Source: Magnolia sinica (lineage: Eukaryota; Streptophyta; Magnoliopsida; Magnoliales; Magnoliaceae). From it: a stretch of DNA of 64,000 bases. How positions within the stretch are numbered: the first letter of the stretch is position 1; each line of letters starts with the position of its first letter. This document shows positions 43,796 through 57,180 of this stretch, piece by piece. The position numbers and the translations under genes are program-made. The notes under the pieces were generated by a model that saw nothing but the letters and a program-made list of their open reading frames with translations, was not told the origin of the DNA and ran no database searches. The stretch spans positions 80,628,862-80,692,861 of the forward strand of contig NC_080584.1 of NCBI RefSeq assembly GCF_029962835.1, written 5' to 3'.

Positions 43796-45162
43796 CGCAG
43801 ATTTTCGTGATCCTCCCCAACCGTAGAGGGACCACAAGCTGGACATTCGAGATTGACACAGGTGTATGACACGTGTTCGGTGGATGCACCCTACCAAACT
43901 ATCTTAATGGATTCAAGTGACGTGGAAAAGCTAATTTTTTGGGCACTTTCAAATTTAAGAGCGTGTGATCTAGCATTCAATTCCTGATAAGGCGGAGTTC
44001 GGTGTTGCCCATAAAATTGGAACATTTAATGAGAAAATCACAAAAGGGTGGTGCATTAATAGAAAGTTTTTTGAATTGCACGCGCGTGTGGAAGCCCTGC
44101 AAATCAAAACGAAGGTTTGCACGTGCCAATTTGTAATATGTTTATGAGATCTGAGCTGTCCATCAGGTGGGAGGCACATTCTAGATCTTATGTCTAAAAC
44201 ATGGGGCCATTTTATAGATAAAGTAGGTCACAGCGTATAAATCAAATGTACGGCTATAAAAGATTGTTGTAGTGTCAGTTTAGTTTATTGATTGTTGTCC
44301 ACCTGAAATACGAGTTTAACAGACTGAATTTTGGGTCAGATGGTCTAAGCATTTGTTCCAAGCCACGTGGACAGCTCAGATTGAGAAGACATCTTCCAGA
44401 TCAAGCAGTGTGGATGCGTGTAGATGGGTAGGGTTCTAGATGCGTGTGGGTTTAGCAAGGAAAGTAAGGCGCATGACGCTGTGAATGACATAAAATGATG
44501 GGTGCAGATCTTTGTTTTCGGTTAAGAAATCAATGCTTCAGATTTCGCTGTTGTTTGGATAAACGCGTGGGCCCATAAATGATTTTTTATGTTTTTTTTT
44601 CTGCATATGGTGTCTGAGCTTTTATATTGCAATTATCTTCGGCAAGTCTTTGATGGTGTTTATAACTAATTTTGCTGTTCTTTTTTTTTTCTTTTTTATA
44701 ATGAACTTGATAATCATCTTGAGGGTCTCTTGTTTCCACTCTCCTAATACCTAAGGCCAAATAGTTTGGCCAATTATCAATAATGTAAAATAAAAAATCT
44801 ATGTAATTTGGCCACCACCAAAGCCAACACAAGTAAAATCAACTGAATATAGATATAATTAGGAGACTAGTAAAGAAATTTACACTAATTGCACTTTTCT
44901 ATGTTATCATTACCATTTTATCCCTAATAACCTAGCCAATTCAAATGTAAATATTGTCAAGAGAAAGGCAAGTAATCTGTAATCATTGTACATTTTCTTT
45001 GCATAGGTTGTGCTAGATTCAAAGCTTGCTATAACCCATGCAAAATACTTACCTATTCACTTCTAATTATAAAATACCATAAAATTTCATAAGTGTAATT
45101 GTATCTTTTAATGTTAGTCATTGTTGAAATAAAACTTGTTGATTCACTTCTAATAACCCTAT
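43796..45162. other. No supported gene
   Basis: AT-rich toward the right. Short frames only. No repeat ends were recognised. Confidence 0.45.
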
Positions 45163-45593
45163 TGTAACTCCGAATTCGAGGGTTCTCTATTTTTTACCAT
45201 CAAAATATTAAAGTAGCGACTAAATGCATGAAATGTGTAGTGTCATGTCATACAATTTACATATAGAGTGTACATCCTCATACCTGAGATACGGTCCATG
45301 ACTTGTACATTGAGTGTACGAAGGAGCCATATAGTTGTTTGGAAGCATAACTTATATGCATTCTAAGTTCCTTATTTCTAAAATTCATCAACCCAACAAT
45401 CACATGTCCGTACATATCATAGTCCATATATTTTCATCATTCCAATTGTTTCATTCTTCTAGTTACACAATTCTAACTAATAACTCAACATAGCCCACCC
45501 ATTTGGGACTTTATTTAACCATAAATATCATAAATCATTAGGCATAGGATATTCAGTAGCATATACCATAAAATTTTCTAAATCATCAAATGG

Positions 45594-45616
45594 TGTGTGT
45601 GTGTGTGTGTGTGTGT
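45594..45616. repeat. (TG)n microsatellite
   Basis: Uninterrupted gt/tg dinucleotides within the solo LTR. Confidence 0.9.
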
Positions 45617-47252
45617 AAAGCTAAAATTTCCTAAGTAGTAGTTTATTTCAAGTAATCATTCTAATTAGTCCATCACAACAAGTTTATCATCAGTCATGCA
45701 TGGCCACGTCTCCTGTGGATCAACCACTGGCTCAACCTCGTTTTCCTGCGCTTACACTAAAGGTTCGACTTCGATCACCTCTTTATGATTTTTCATTCAA
45801 TAAACGTCAGTTGGCCAGGCCCAATGAGTGAACCCATCATGGTTTGTGCAGAATACAATCAAAATAGAATAACACAAAATATAGAATAACTAATTAATAA
45901 AATGCATAAATGTAGAAATGTCTATGAATGCAAGAATGACATACAATGTAACCATGATTGATGTGAATGATGCATCAAGTGGGAAAGTCATCCACTTTCC
46001 GCATTTGGGCTTAACAAGCTTCTACCACATTGGGTAAGCATGAGCAAGGTCTGTATTCGCCCCTTGGGCAAGGTTTTATATATAGTAGGCATCTATGGAT
46101 GGTCCCCTTGGAACTCGGCATGAAATGTGCATGGAAGTCATTTAGAGCAGGCTTCTAAAAATCAACACAGGAGCACTATGCAATGCAAATGATGAAATCT
46201 CAATCACCAATGCAACAGCATATGCAAGTTGTCACATACATCTCTCCATATGAGAGAAAACTTTGATTTCATGAATTCAGTGATATAACACCTTAGTATA
46301 AAGCAATTCACAATAATAACAATTTGGTACAATCATTCATTCATCACCAAATCAATTTAACACAACGATACAACAAACATAACAATCACATCAAATCTAC
46401 TTTAATCATAACTAAGAGGAAGCATGTTAGGATCACTCACTTATAACTTGGTGATGATGATTCCGAAATATTACCTGATTTAATCAACTTATAAAATTCA
46501 TAATTACATGGCATAGTCAAATCATACTTCTGTTTAAGTAAATTCACATAATCAGCCCACCTTTGATTGATTAAATCTCGATTTAGGGTCCACATGGAGG
46601 ATTTACCATCTAATTTGGATTCATTTGGATCTCATCCGTAACATAAGGTCAATGGATCATTATTCCTTAATATGGGGCCATCCATCACTCTCATATAATC
46701 AATTTAGGGGATAGCCAAAGAATTGTTCAGATCTGGACCATCCATGGTCCATACTCTTCTCAAGACATCTTTTAATACTAACCTTTCTCTTTGATCATCA
46801 TGGCCCACTAGACAATCTGATCCATTTAAGATTCTGGATGTTGCCATAGATCTATCCCAAAAACAAGATGGAACATGTAAATCAAACCTGGTGCGATCCA
46901 ATAATCTAACACGAAATACATTATCTAATTTAACATCTATGATTAAATTTGATTGCTGTGGCTCGTCTGTTGGTCAGATCAACTTGAAAGTTGGGGCTCT
47001 AGTATATTTTGGCCTCGGGGATCACATGATCCATGTATATTAGATCTGATATTAGCAGATATACCAAACCAATCTCTACTACAAGAGATCTGTGTGAGAT
47101 TTAAATTATTTCATCATATTTACCTATAGACCGATGCGATGAACGTGCGACCGATCTGCCCCATTCGTTACATAGATTGGTGAAAATAGGTTAAATGCAC
47201 AAAAAAAAAAAGAAGAGATGGTTAGGGAACCTATCAGATCTAGGCTCTTCAA

Positions 47253-47254
<2 letters not shown>

Positions 47255-47328
<74 letters not shown>
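47255..47328. repeat. Compound (CT)n-(TA)n microsatellite
   Basis: A ctctct run passes directly into a tatata run near 47293. It lies close to the 5' end of the minus-strand LTR; the related LTR piece at 56.1-56.2 kb also has a ga run near the equivalent place. Confidence 0.9.
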
Positions 47329-47330
<2 letters not shown>

Positions 47331-47544
47331 CCCCTCTTCTCTTTTTGGCTTAGTTTAGTTTTAGTAGGACTTCTCTCCCAAGCCTTCTCCTTTAAAAAAA
47401 AAAAGTTTGTTGGAAAAAGGAGAGATACGAGGGATGAGGATATAGGATAAGGAAAGAGGAGAGATGAGAGGGATTGGCAAATCTCTCTCAAATCAAATTT
47501 TATTTTATTTTTAAAAAAAAAGTGTAAATTTTTTAGGCGTTACA

Positions 47545-47582
47545 CATAGAGACATTTTCCTATAAGGAGCAACCATCTTCTT

Positions 47583-47625
<43 letters not shown>

Positions 47626-49099
47626 CATGTGAGGCCTAGTTTTAGGAGGATTTGCTCAATGCTCTCCTTTGGTATCATCTATGTAAGGAAAATACATATA
47701 GAGAAAGATCATGTTAAGAAAAATCATTAATTAAAAATATCTTCTACAGTGGAAGAGTGGGAGAGACAGTAAGTCTTAAACTCTTGATTTTTGTTATTTT
47801 AGTGAATAAGAAGGATTTATGTTGCTACTTTATGAATATAGTACATTTCAGTGTCTCTTATTTCTTTTATTTCTCTTTGACTTTTAGGTTTAAATATGGA
47901 TCTTTTATGTTATGGTTTTGCTTTACTTACATTGATTATGTGTTATGTGTTTTTTCACAACACAAAATTTATCTTTATACATCCTAGCTTTGTTTTTATA
48001 TTTTTGTTCTGTTTTCTTTTTTTTTTAGACCACAAACATTGTAATATCTAACATGTTAAAACAGTTATTGTAATATATATATATATATATATATATTAAA
48101 AAAATTGATCTGGTTCTCCCATAGCTCTGTTGGGTTTTAGTGATCCTAATTGTATAGGGGCATGCTTGTGGTCATCCATTGATTTGGAATGTTTAGTTTG
48201 GCCCATTCCGCTCTTATGGATGATGGGGAAATTTTCCGTTGATAAGATGGTTCTAACCATATGATTAATAGCGAATAAGTTGGATGATAAGGTTACTTAA
48301 CGCAAGTCAAATCAAAATTCTAAAATATCAATTTTATAGGACTCATTATGGTTACTCGTGGTTTTAAAGAATCATTCATACCAGAATATCCTAGCCATCC
48401 ATGCTTTTGCATTAATAAATGGACAGTTATAAATAAGAAGGTTATAATCTTGTTAGTTTAGTTTTCAAATGGTGGTGATGAAGCATTGGCTAGACCCTAT
48501 TAGTAAGGTAAGCAATGGAAATTCATTTATCCAGTACCAACAAATCTATCCTAAGAAAATCATATTTGAATATGGAATTTTTATTAGATTTAGACGAAAA
48601 AAAAATCTTACTCAATTATCCAACTTCTAAGCAGGCTGGATAAAGCTATTATTGTATCTATATCCACTTACCAAATTACCCGAGGACATTTTCATAATTT
48701 TTCTAATAAATAACATTTTTAAATTATTAGATATTGATCAATGATATATAACGACTCTAAATTTTTGTACACTTAAAAACATTAGTTAATAGGTTATAAA
48801 TTTTATTTTTTTATTATAAATAAAAATATATCACTTAGCTTGTTGGGAGAGACGCTCCAGGTTAAGAGAGAGGTTGAGGGATCAACCCATATTACCATGA
48901 CTCTCAATTGAGAGTGAGGTTGAAGGATTGATTTCTGTGAAGGAAATAATATAACTTTTTACAAATCTTAAGAAAAGTGAGACTGATGAAAGCTCAAATT
49001 TGATAAGTAACAACTCATTTTTTTTTATGTGAAATTAAGATCTCTTGTATAATCTTTGGAATGGACAATGTGGATTGATCACATAACTGTCACATTAGC
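47545..49099. other. No supported gene; (GT)n at 47583-47622 and (TA)n near 48076-48096
   Basis: AT-rich with microsatellites. A block at 48836-48960 (cttgttgggagagacgctcc and gttgagggatcaacccat) has a SINE-like flavour but no A or B box that I trust. Confidence 0.45.
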
Positions 49100-51302
49100 C
49101 CATGAGGAGATCTCAAGAAGAGATGATATGAGATTTAGATATGAGCGGTAATCTTTCGTTGTTGTAGAAATTGATGGGTATCATCTAGTGGTTCTAGAAT
49201 TGATCTAGATGGATCAGATGATTCTTAAGCCCAAATATATACAAAGGCCCTAATTTTCATATCAATCTGACCATAGGATAAGTCACGTCAATTAGATTGA
49301 ATTATCGATATTGATTTGTATGTGTGATTCTAAGATGGTGATCAGATGGATTAGATCCCTACTATTCATGTTTAATCTGATAAAAATATATCTCGAGATT
49401 TAGAAAGATGGGTAGATTTGATCGTCCAGTGGGCCATAACGATGGATGGAGGGAATCATGTTAGCATATGTTGATTTAGAGTTCAAGATCATGGATAGTT
49501 TGGATCTAAGCGATCAATTGATCCATCCCTATTTTGGGAATGTAAGAGTCATTGAATGGTTCAGATATAATTCATATGTTTAGTAAATCATTAAAAGTAG
49601 AAAAAAAGTTATAAACAATTGGATCGTCCAGACCTTGTGTAATAGCACCTGATCGATCGATCAACCGAGTGGTTCGATCGATCAAAGGCGGTGAAAACAG
49701 TCCAAAAACTTAAAAAGAAAATTTCAAATTTGTTCGATTGATTGAAGAAGGCAGTTCGATCAATCAAAGCACACAAAATGTGTCCAACAACCAGTTTCAA
49801 AATTCGAATGGATTTTCGATTGAAATTGATTAGTCGAATGGGACAAAAAGTGTCCAGATTGTTAAAATGAAACTTCATAGTATTTTTATTAATCGAGGTA
49901 GTCTTTGATCGAATCTCAAACGATCGAAGTGATCCTCAACAATCTGCTAGAAATTTTTGTTTGATTCCAAAATTTGATATTTTAATTATATAACGTGATA
50001 TCCTAAGAATACTAGAATAATTAAATCACTTTGAATTAATCAAAGTGGGCCCCACATTGATTAATAACCATCCATAAACCATATATTAGGAATGAAAGCT
50101 TAAGGAATTCAAATATGATGGTTATATCTTTCATGTGGACCCTAAGTTTGGATTTGATTAACTAAAGAGGGGGTCATTATATAAGTTTACTTAGAAATAT
50201 GATTTGATTGTGCCATGTATTTAAGAGATTATCAATTGATTGAATTTGGGTTAACATCTCGGGATTCATGTCACTAAGATACATGTGAGTGATCCCAACA
50301 TGTTTTCTCTCCGTTTTGATTATAGTAGTTGATTTCTATGTTAAGTGTATTCATTGTGTTGATTGCTTTACTGAAACTTGTTACTGGATTTTATTTAAGT
50401 TGAAACATTATTACTGAAATATGTTGTAGTATATGACAAATTACAAATATGGTGCATCAATCATTCCTATATCATCATATCATGCATAGCACTCTTGCGC
50501 TAACTCATAAGGGCATGTCCCGAAAGGCCTGTAGGTGCCTATGGTACTAAGTGACATAGGGGTCGGACCATCCATGTATACCCATAATGTATGGAATCCT
50601 ACCGAGATGGTGGAAGCCTACCCCTAGAAGGGAGATGTAAGTTGATAGAATCTAACTCAAGCAAGCAAAGGAATCTACCCACTTGATGTATTCACGATAC
50701 ATTGCATAACATCCATGCATTTACTGTTTTAATTACAACGTGCACGGACCATGATGGGTTTACTCACTAGGCCTGGTTAGTTGACGTTAAATTGATGGAA
50801 AAACCATACAGATGTCATTGAAGCTGAAATAGCTACTCAAGTATCAAGATAGGAAACCAAACCGGTGGATGATCCACAATGGCAGTGGCCCTATCTAGAG
50901 AAAGATGATTTGAATGTGTTGAATCAGTAGCATGCTGGAACGAAACTTGTGTTATTTTCGTTATTTATGCTTTGGATTTTATTATAGTTGAGAAACTTAT
51001 ATTTTTGAATGTTTTAAGGTAGTTGTTTGGCCAATGATTTAGTAAAGCCCCAAATGGGCGGGATATAGTATAGTGATTGGTACTTTATAAACATTAAAGA
51101 CATGTAGGTTAAATGTTTATGAATTATTTTGATAGTTGATGTATATGAATGGTGGATGTAATGAAAACTTAAAAATGCAGATAATTCTATGTCTTACTCA
51201 AACGAATTGACTCATTGATTTAAGTACACTCAGTGTACAACTCATAGACCATAAATCGATTTTGAGGGTGCATGTTCTGTATCCGAATTGTCGAGCGTGA
51301 CA
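49100..51302 (+). mobile_element. Long gypsy-type LTR fragment, plus orientation
   Basis: The right end reads tcgagcgtgaca at 51302. The body carries gtgagtgatcccaacatgtt (near 50285), caagcaaaggaatctaccca and cccacttgatgtattcac blocks that invert the solo LTR at 45-47.5 kb. A tcgatcgat-rich section lies at 49640-49940. The left end is not resolved. Confidence 0.55.
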
Positions 51303-52131
51303 TGATGTATTAAATATGTGGTGTTGACATGATTGATGAAGTTAATATGATGACATTTGTTAAATATCAACTTTATTTTTTTAATTAAAGTTAGTAATTT
51401 TTTATTTAATTGCACTAAGATTTGTAGCTTGACATTAGGTAGTTTTTTTTTTTTTTTTTTATTAAAAAAATTAAGATTGACATTAGATAGTTACACTATA
51501 GAAATTACTACTTTCTTTTACTAGTTTATGGTAAAAATATTATTTCTTATTTTTAGGTATTTTGCTAATTTTATTAAGTATTTAACTTAATTTATTAGTT
51601 TCTAATTAGATGTTAGTAGGGCCATCAATGAGTCAGGTTTGACTCAAGTCTATGTACCCATACTAGACAGATCAGGTCTTGGGTCCTCCCAATAAGCTAC
51701 CACCGTGTCAAGTTACTATATTTGAGGTCTCAGACACAGATTTGCTCATACTTCGATTCTCATTGGGTATTCATCATGTCATGACCTGAAAAGCAAATAA
51801 AGCATAAAGAATTACCAATGAAAATTTGTGTGGGCAAGACGGCCATGAACTAGACGATCGTGAGAATGTTGTAAAAAAAAAAAAAAAAAACTCAATGGTC
51901 ATGGCTTTTGGTCAGGATGTGATCAAGAAATCATTAAGTAAGAATCTAAGGATTTGGAGGGAATCTGATGGCAAGGTTGTGAATATTTATCTAAACTTAG
52001 TTAGCTTGCTGCAGCTATGTACTGAATAGAAGCGAAAACTAAACTATGTTAAACCAAATTGATCCAAACTTTTTACAGCGTGGTATTGGATAAGAAGTGG
52101 AGAGGCCAAAACAACATTATGCTAAGCTATG
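51303..52131. other. No supported gene
   Basis: T-rich and A-rich tracts (51441-51460, 51860-51879). A fragment at 51615-51780 (agggccatcaatgagtcagg) resembles a hAT-like MITE arm. No frame is convincing. Confidence 0.4.
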
Positions 52132-52623
52132 TGTAACGCCCGTGTAAGGCCCGTATCTTAGTCCGTACCATTCCGTAGGTTCCCACAGTCCTCTCAATCG
52201 AATTCTGGCATCCTTTGACCTTTATCCGACGTTTGTACACGATCCTAAGCCGAGTCCTGTAAACTTGAGTCGACTCAATGTAAAACTTGTCCTCTAGCGA
52301 CCGCGTCATCGCTGCGGTTCCGATGCCTTGTCTCACGCACCGATCCGATACCTTGGCTAGGAGATATGGGCCCGCATTCAGTTCGAGGAAAATGCCACGT
52401 GTTGCAAAATTTAAGAGAATCTCTACAACATGTCACCTCAATCAATCAATTAATCTCATCAATAGTCAAGTAAATGTCAAGTACACATCACCTCACACCC
52501 ATCGCCAAGCAACCTCATAAGTCAAAAAGTTCTTACACACCCCATACCTTTCTTACACCATCTACCCCTAAAGTCAACAAAGTTCGTACACACCAATCAC
52601 TCACCACATCCATCATCCATCAC

Positions 52624-52669
<46 letters not shown>

Positions 52670-53266
52670 AACCCTCTCTTCATTCTCAAACCATTTTACA
52701 AGCAACCCAAAAAAAATCACAAGTCCAAACATTTTCTAGCCTCCATGAGAGCTTTGTGTGTGGCCCACTTCCTACCCTCTCATCTCTCATCTCAACCATC
52801 AAAACGTCATCTCTTCCATTAGGATCAAAGCTAAGGAGCAAAGGAAGCCAAGGGAGCAAGAAGAAGTAGACGGTAGGTGATCTTGGACCCATATTTTTTT
52901 ATTCTTTTGTAATAGTCTTTTTGAGATCTAAGGGCCCACATATGGTGGGACCCACTTTGATGTATGCTTGTATCCAAGAGGGGCCCATAGTGGTGGGGCC
53001 CCTCCGTTATCTCCGATCCCTCTTCTCTCTCTCTCACTTTTTCTATGATCATGGCCCACTTATGATGTGTGTATTTTACCCATGTCATCTAACTAGTGAG
53101 CCACCTTGATCCCTATTCGGGGATTGCATGACCGGACGGTCACACAGGCCCTGATGAAGGGAAACACAAATATTAGGTTGATCCAAATCAGGTGGGTCAT
53201 GTCCATGTGGGACCCACCATGATGTCTATGTTGTATCCCACTGTCCAGCGTCCAGGGACGCTGGAC

Positions 53267-53398
53267 GTGGTAGCAGTGAAGTGTGGACTGATGTGGAGTG
53301 TGGTAGCAGTGAAGTGTGGACTGACATGGGGTGTGGTAGTAGTGAAGTGTGGACTGACAGTGGGTGTGTTAACCATGAAGTGTGTGATGACAGTGGGG
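53267..53398. repeat. 33-bp minisatellite, four copies
   Basis: gtggtagcagtgaagtgtgg repeats at 53267, 53300, 53333 and, more diverged, 53366. A 9-bp hairpin (ccagcgtcc, two bases, then its complement) lies just upstream at 53245-53264. Confidence 0.88.
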
Positions 53399-53571
53399 TC
53401 CATGGGACCCACCCACGTCGTCCATCCTCTTAGATGGGCCACACCATAGTGTATGTGTTTTATCCAAACCATCCACCGTCCTTGGACGGTGGGACACACC
53501 CCACGTGTGGGGCCTTCCTTGATGTATGTGACCGTCCAGGCAGTCCAAGCACCTGGACGTTACATGGTTAT

Positions 53572-53576
<5 letters not shown>

Positions 53577-53618
<42 letters not shown>
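53577..53618. repeat. (TA)n microsatellite
   Basis: An uninterrupted ta run. Confidence 0.9.
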
Positions 53619-53622
<4 letters not shown>

Positions 53623-54095
53623 GATATGTGAGGGTGGGCCCTACGTGGGACCCACCTCTGTCTTTTAATGCAGCAGGGCTACATGTGTATTATCCACCTC
53701 TGCCTACATGGGACCCATATAAAACGGGTGGGCCATCCACAAATGGGCTACACGTTAGTGAGCTCGGCAGGCCCCCACAAGAATGTATGTGTTTTATCTG
53801 CACGATCTGTTGTTTGGGTGGTGGGACCCACCATGATGCATGTGTTGTATCCATGCCGTTCAACCATTTGTGAGATCACTTTACGACATGGGAAAAACAC
53901 TGAGTCAGATCTAAAGTTTAAGTAGACCCCACCATTTAAATAGTGGATCGTGATATCCACCATTCAAACTCCTAAGGGCCACAAGTAGTTTCCAATTAAG
54001 TTGATATTTGTTTTCACTTCATATATCTTCATGTTAACTTATGAATAGGTTGGATCTTAAATACATAAGGGTGGGCCCGATTTGATATACATTTG

Positions 54096-54412
54096 ACCCA
54101 TTCGACCCAGCCCATTCAATTCGGCCCATTCGACTCGGCCAATTGATTCAGCCCATTCGATTCGACCCATTTTAATCAGCCCATTTGACTCGGCTAATTG
54201 ATTCAGCCCATTCGATTCAGCCCATTTGACTCGATCATTCGATTCGGCCCATTTGATTTGGCCCAGATGATTCGGCCCATTTAAATCGGCCCATTCGATC
54301 GACCCATTTGATTCAGCCCATCTAAATCGGCCCATTTGACTCGACCAATTGAATCGGCCCATTTGATTCAACCCATTTGTTTCGGGCCATTTGATCGGCC
54401 CATTTGATGTAT
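54096..54412. repeat. Degenerate minisatellite of cggcccatttgattc-type units
   Basis: About 20 units of 13-16 bp such as cggcccatttgatt and cagcccattcgatt, with occasional omissions. The minus strand is open and would encode WAESNG-like repeats, but unit length varies and no start or flanking gene exists, so I regard it as non-coding. Confidence 0.88.
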
Positions 54413-55849
54413 ATGAGGCCTAATGAGACGTATGTGAGGTCTTTATGTGGGCCAAATGTGATGTATATGAGGCCCATTGCAATGTGAGATTCTACCATGA
54501 TGTTTTTGGCGGTTATGCCCTGGGAGCAATGATGGTTTGACGTCTACATTGTAGAGCAATGATGGTTAAATGTCCGCATTGTAACTCTCCCGAGGGCCCA
54601 TTGTTAGGCCCACAGGCCGTCTAGGCCTATCTTAGTTACGAACAAGAATCCATCGTCATATAACATATTTAGTATAGTTCTATGATTCATGATCATACAC
54701 ATCATATGTATGCTTGATATGAGAAGTGACAGATCATAACATATGTCTTCGGACAGATTGTTTATGGGCTCCCGGATAGACGGTGTTGCCCACATGAGAG
54801 CGTGGTATGTGTTGGATTGCTACATGACTGGATAGTATAATTCATGTATTTCGTATCGTGTGACATGATTACTGTATGCCCTAGCAACATCAGGGATGTA
54901 GCCGCCACAGGCGTATCGTGGTTGGCAGGATTGGAGACCAAAAATCTTGTTCTACATGGGGTGCTATAGATATACCTGAGTGAAAATTTCTAAACTCTTA
55001 TGGTACTAGGAGGTTGCTCCAACATGTAGACCGAGTGGGTGCATGAGCGCCGAGTGCCGATTACCAGAAGGTCGCACTTTTCACTGTGTCGTGGTCGGTT
55101 GGAAGGGGGTGCGGCCTTACCTGCCCGAGAGGAGGAGGCAAAGCTAGGTTGAGTCTAACCAACTCGAGGAATGGGTCCGCTATCGATGAGTCGGGCCCGA
55201 TATTGGCAAACGGATAGTGAGGTCTCTTCCACTCACCTTGTTGCGCGCGATGGAACGACAATCTGGTTTGGTGTACTAGACCCCGGTGATATTTCAGAGT
55301 TGAGCTTTATTGATTTGTGGACTTAAATGAGGATTGGTGTGCTTGGTTTGCATCTCGCATCGCATGGCCTTAGTATGGCATTGGTACGGCCAATAGTATT
55401 TCATGAATTTATCAACATATTCCGCATTACTCTAATACTGCATAATTGTAATATTACATTGCGCACACACTTTCACCACCCTCTAAGCTTTCCATAAGCT
55501 TATGCATGACTGTTGTGTGCAGGTGACGTTGGACCGCAGCAGCACTGAGGTAGGAGTGCTTAGCAGATCATCTTAGAGCTTTTTGTTCATCATCATTGTT
55601 TTCCCTTTATACATTTTGTACTTGTAAATTTTTTATTATAGTGGAAATGTGATGGAGTTTTTGGTTGTTGTTTGTGGGTTATGCTTATTACGAATAAACT
55701 GATGTGAAAATCCTCCTCGTAGCATCTCAGGATCAGAACCTGGCGGATGGGCGCCAGGAGCTGAGAATGGAGTTCTACAGAGGCTGTCGGTGCTGGATTT
55801 GGCGATCAAAAATTTTGTGAGCCCAGTTTTCAAGTTTTGAGGCATGACA

Positions 55850-56120
55850 ACCTGTGAGAATAAAAAAAGTTAAGTAAATCTTATCTCAGATCGTGTCTCT
55901 ATCTTATCTCTATATCTATCTTATCTCTATCTTATCTCATATCTTAACTCATATCGAATCTCTATCCCTAATCATTCTCCCTTATATATATCTCTAACTC
56001 TCTCTGTATCTTTCAATCTCTCAGATGACCATTTCTTTCTAAGGAGTGTGTCATAAGAGGGGTTGTCCTCCAACTTAGATATTTGGTATATTAACCAAAA
56101 GGCACCCTACAACAACTGAG

Positions 56121-56164
<44 letters not shown>

Positions 56165-56698
56165 TTTTAGAAAGCTTAGATCTGGTAAGTTTATTATAGT
56201 TCTTTTGGTATTTTTATGCATTTTATATAATTTAACTCAATCTATACAATAAACGGTGTGAATCGGCCGTACGTTCATTGCATTGAGTTGTGGGTAAATA
56301 CAATGTAAATATGATGGAAGCCTAAAATTGCATTTAAAGTTTCTTGTCGCAAAGATTGATTGGTATGCATCCAGTCGAATCATATTAGATTTGTACAGAT
56401 CATACGATCCATAATGTTAAAATATACAAGGGTCCTAACTTCTAGATTAATAATCCGACCATTGAATAGGCCACACTAGTCAAATCTGTAAGTGTTTAAT
56501 AAGGAAAGCTCAGATTTTTGCGCAAGTATTGGTATCACTTGGTGTATAAGGTCGAGATGGGCCATTGGTGTATGTGTGGTTACATTCACACCATTTATCT
56601 AATGTGTAGAAGCAAAATATGTCAAGACCCCAAGAATCTGAATGATCCAATCATCCAGTTTGCCACCCTGATTTGTCATTTAATTTTAGAATCTTAAA

Positions 56699-56770
<72 letters not shown>

Positions 56771-57180
56771 AACATTAATAATTAAATTTAATGAACATAT
56801 TATATATGAAAATTTTAATTATTTGGTCATTTAGGGTTTGATCACTTAGGATGTTAATTAAAGATGGGCCCCATTGTATAATATAACCGGATGAATGACA
56901 ATACTGTAAATATAATTGATAGGATTTTTGAATTCAAACCAACCTGACTACCTTATGAATTTTACACCACTAGATTCAGGTGAGTAACCCAATATATCTC
57001 ATGATTCATTGGATTAAAATAAATTGTTTATGACAGTTTGATTGATTTATATATTAATTAGAGTGTTTTGTTATGATATTATTGATTTAACTATTATGAA
57101 TATATGCTATGATATATCACATGCTAATATATGTCAAATTGCATGAATTATGATAATTATACATTAAATTCACATTTTAA
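55850..57180 (+). mobile_element. Long gypsy-type LTR fragment, plus orientation
   Basis: The text from about 56100 (a ga run, then aaagcttagatctggta, then cggccgtacgttcattgcat) matches, in opposite orientation, the solo LTR at 45163-47544 (its minus strand reads cctagatctgataggt and ggtcgcacgttcatcgcat). Ends unresolved. (GA)n at 56130-56161 and a long (TA)n at 56699-56766. Confidence 0.5.

Larger units (their letters stand above)
45163..47544 (-). mobile_element. Solo LTR of a long-LTR gypsy-type element, minus orientation
   Basis: On the minus strand it starts TGTAACGCC (47544) and ends GAGTTACA (45163), so the termini are TGTAAC and GTTACA. It is about 2.4 kb and non-coding. The flanks cctat and catag match poorly (3 of 5), so the target duplication is doubtful. 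Blocks recur in plus orientation at 49100-51302 and 55850-57180. Long LTRs with a TGTAACGCC start are typical of plant Del/Tekay-type chromoviruses; that assignment is inferred. Confidence 0.6.
52132..55849 (+). mobile_element. Putative very long solo LTR (about 3.7 kb), Del/Tekay-like
   Basis: It starts TGTAACGCCCGTG and may end GGCATGACA. The left flank is ctatg and a near match ctgtg occurs two bases beyond the proposed right end, so the boundary is approximate. There is no protein frame. It holds a (CT)n tract (52627-52668), two minisatellites, a (TA)n tract (53577-53618) and an embedded foldback MITE piece (53770-54075). Confidence 0.5.

Noticed and set aside
52474-52869. 131-codon plus-strand ORF containing an SLSLSL run
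   Set aside because: The run is a translated (CT)n microsatellite within an LTR-like region.
54057-54371. Minus-strand ORF of WAESNG repeats as a repeat protein
   Set aside because: Unit length varies between 13 and 16 bp, there is no flanking gene, and it lies in an LTR-like repeat.
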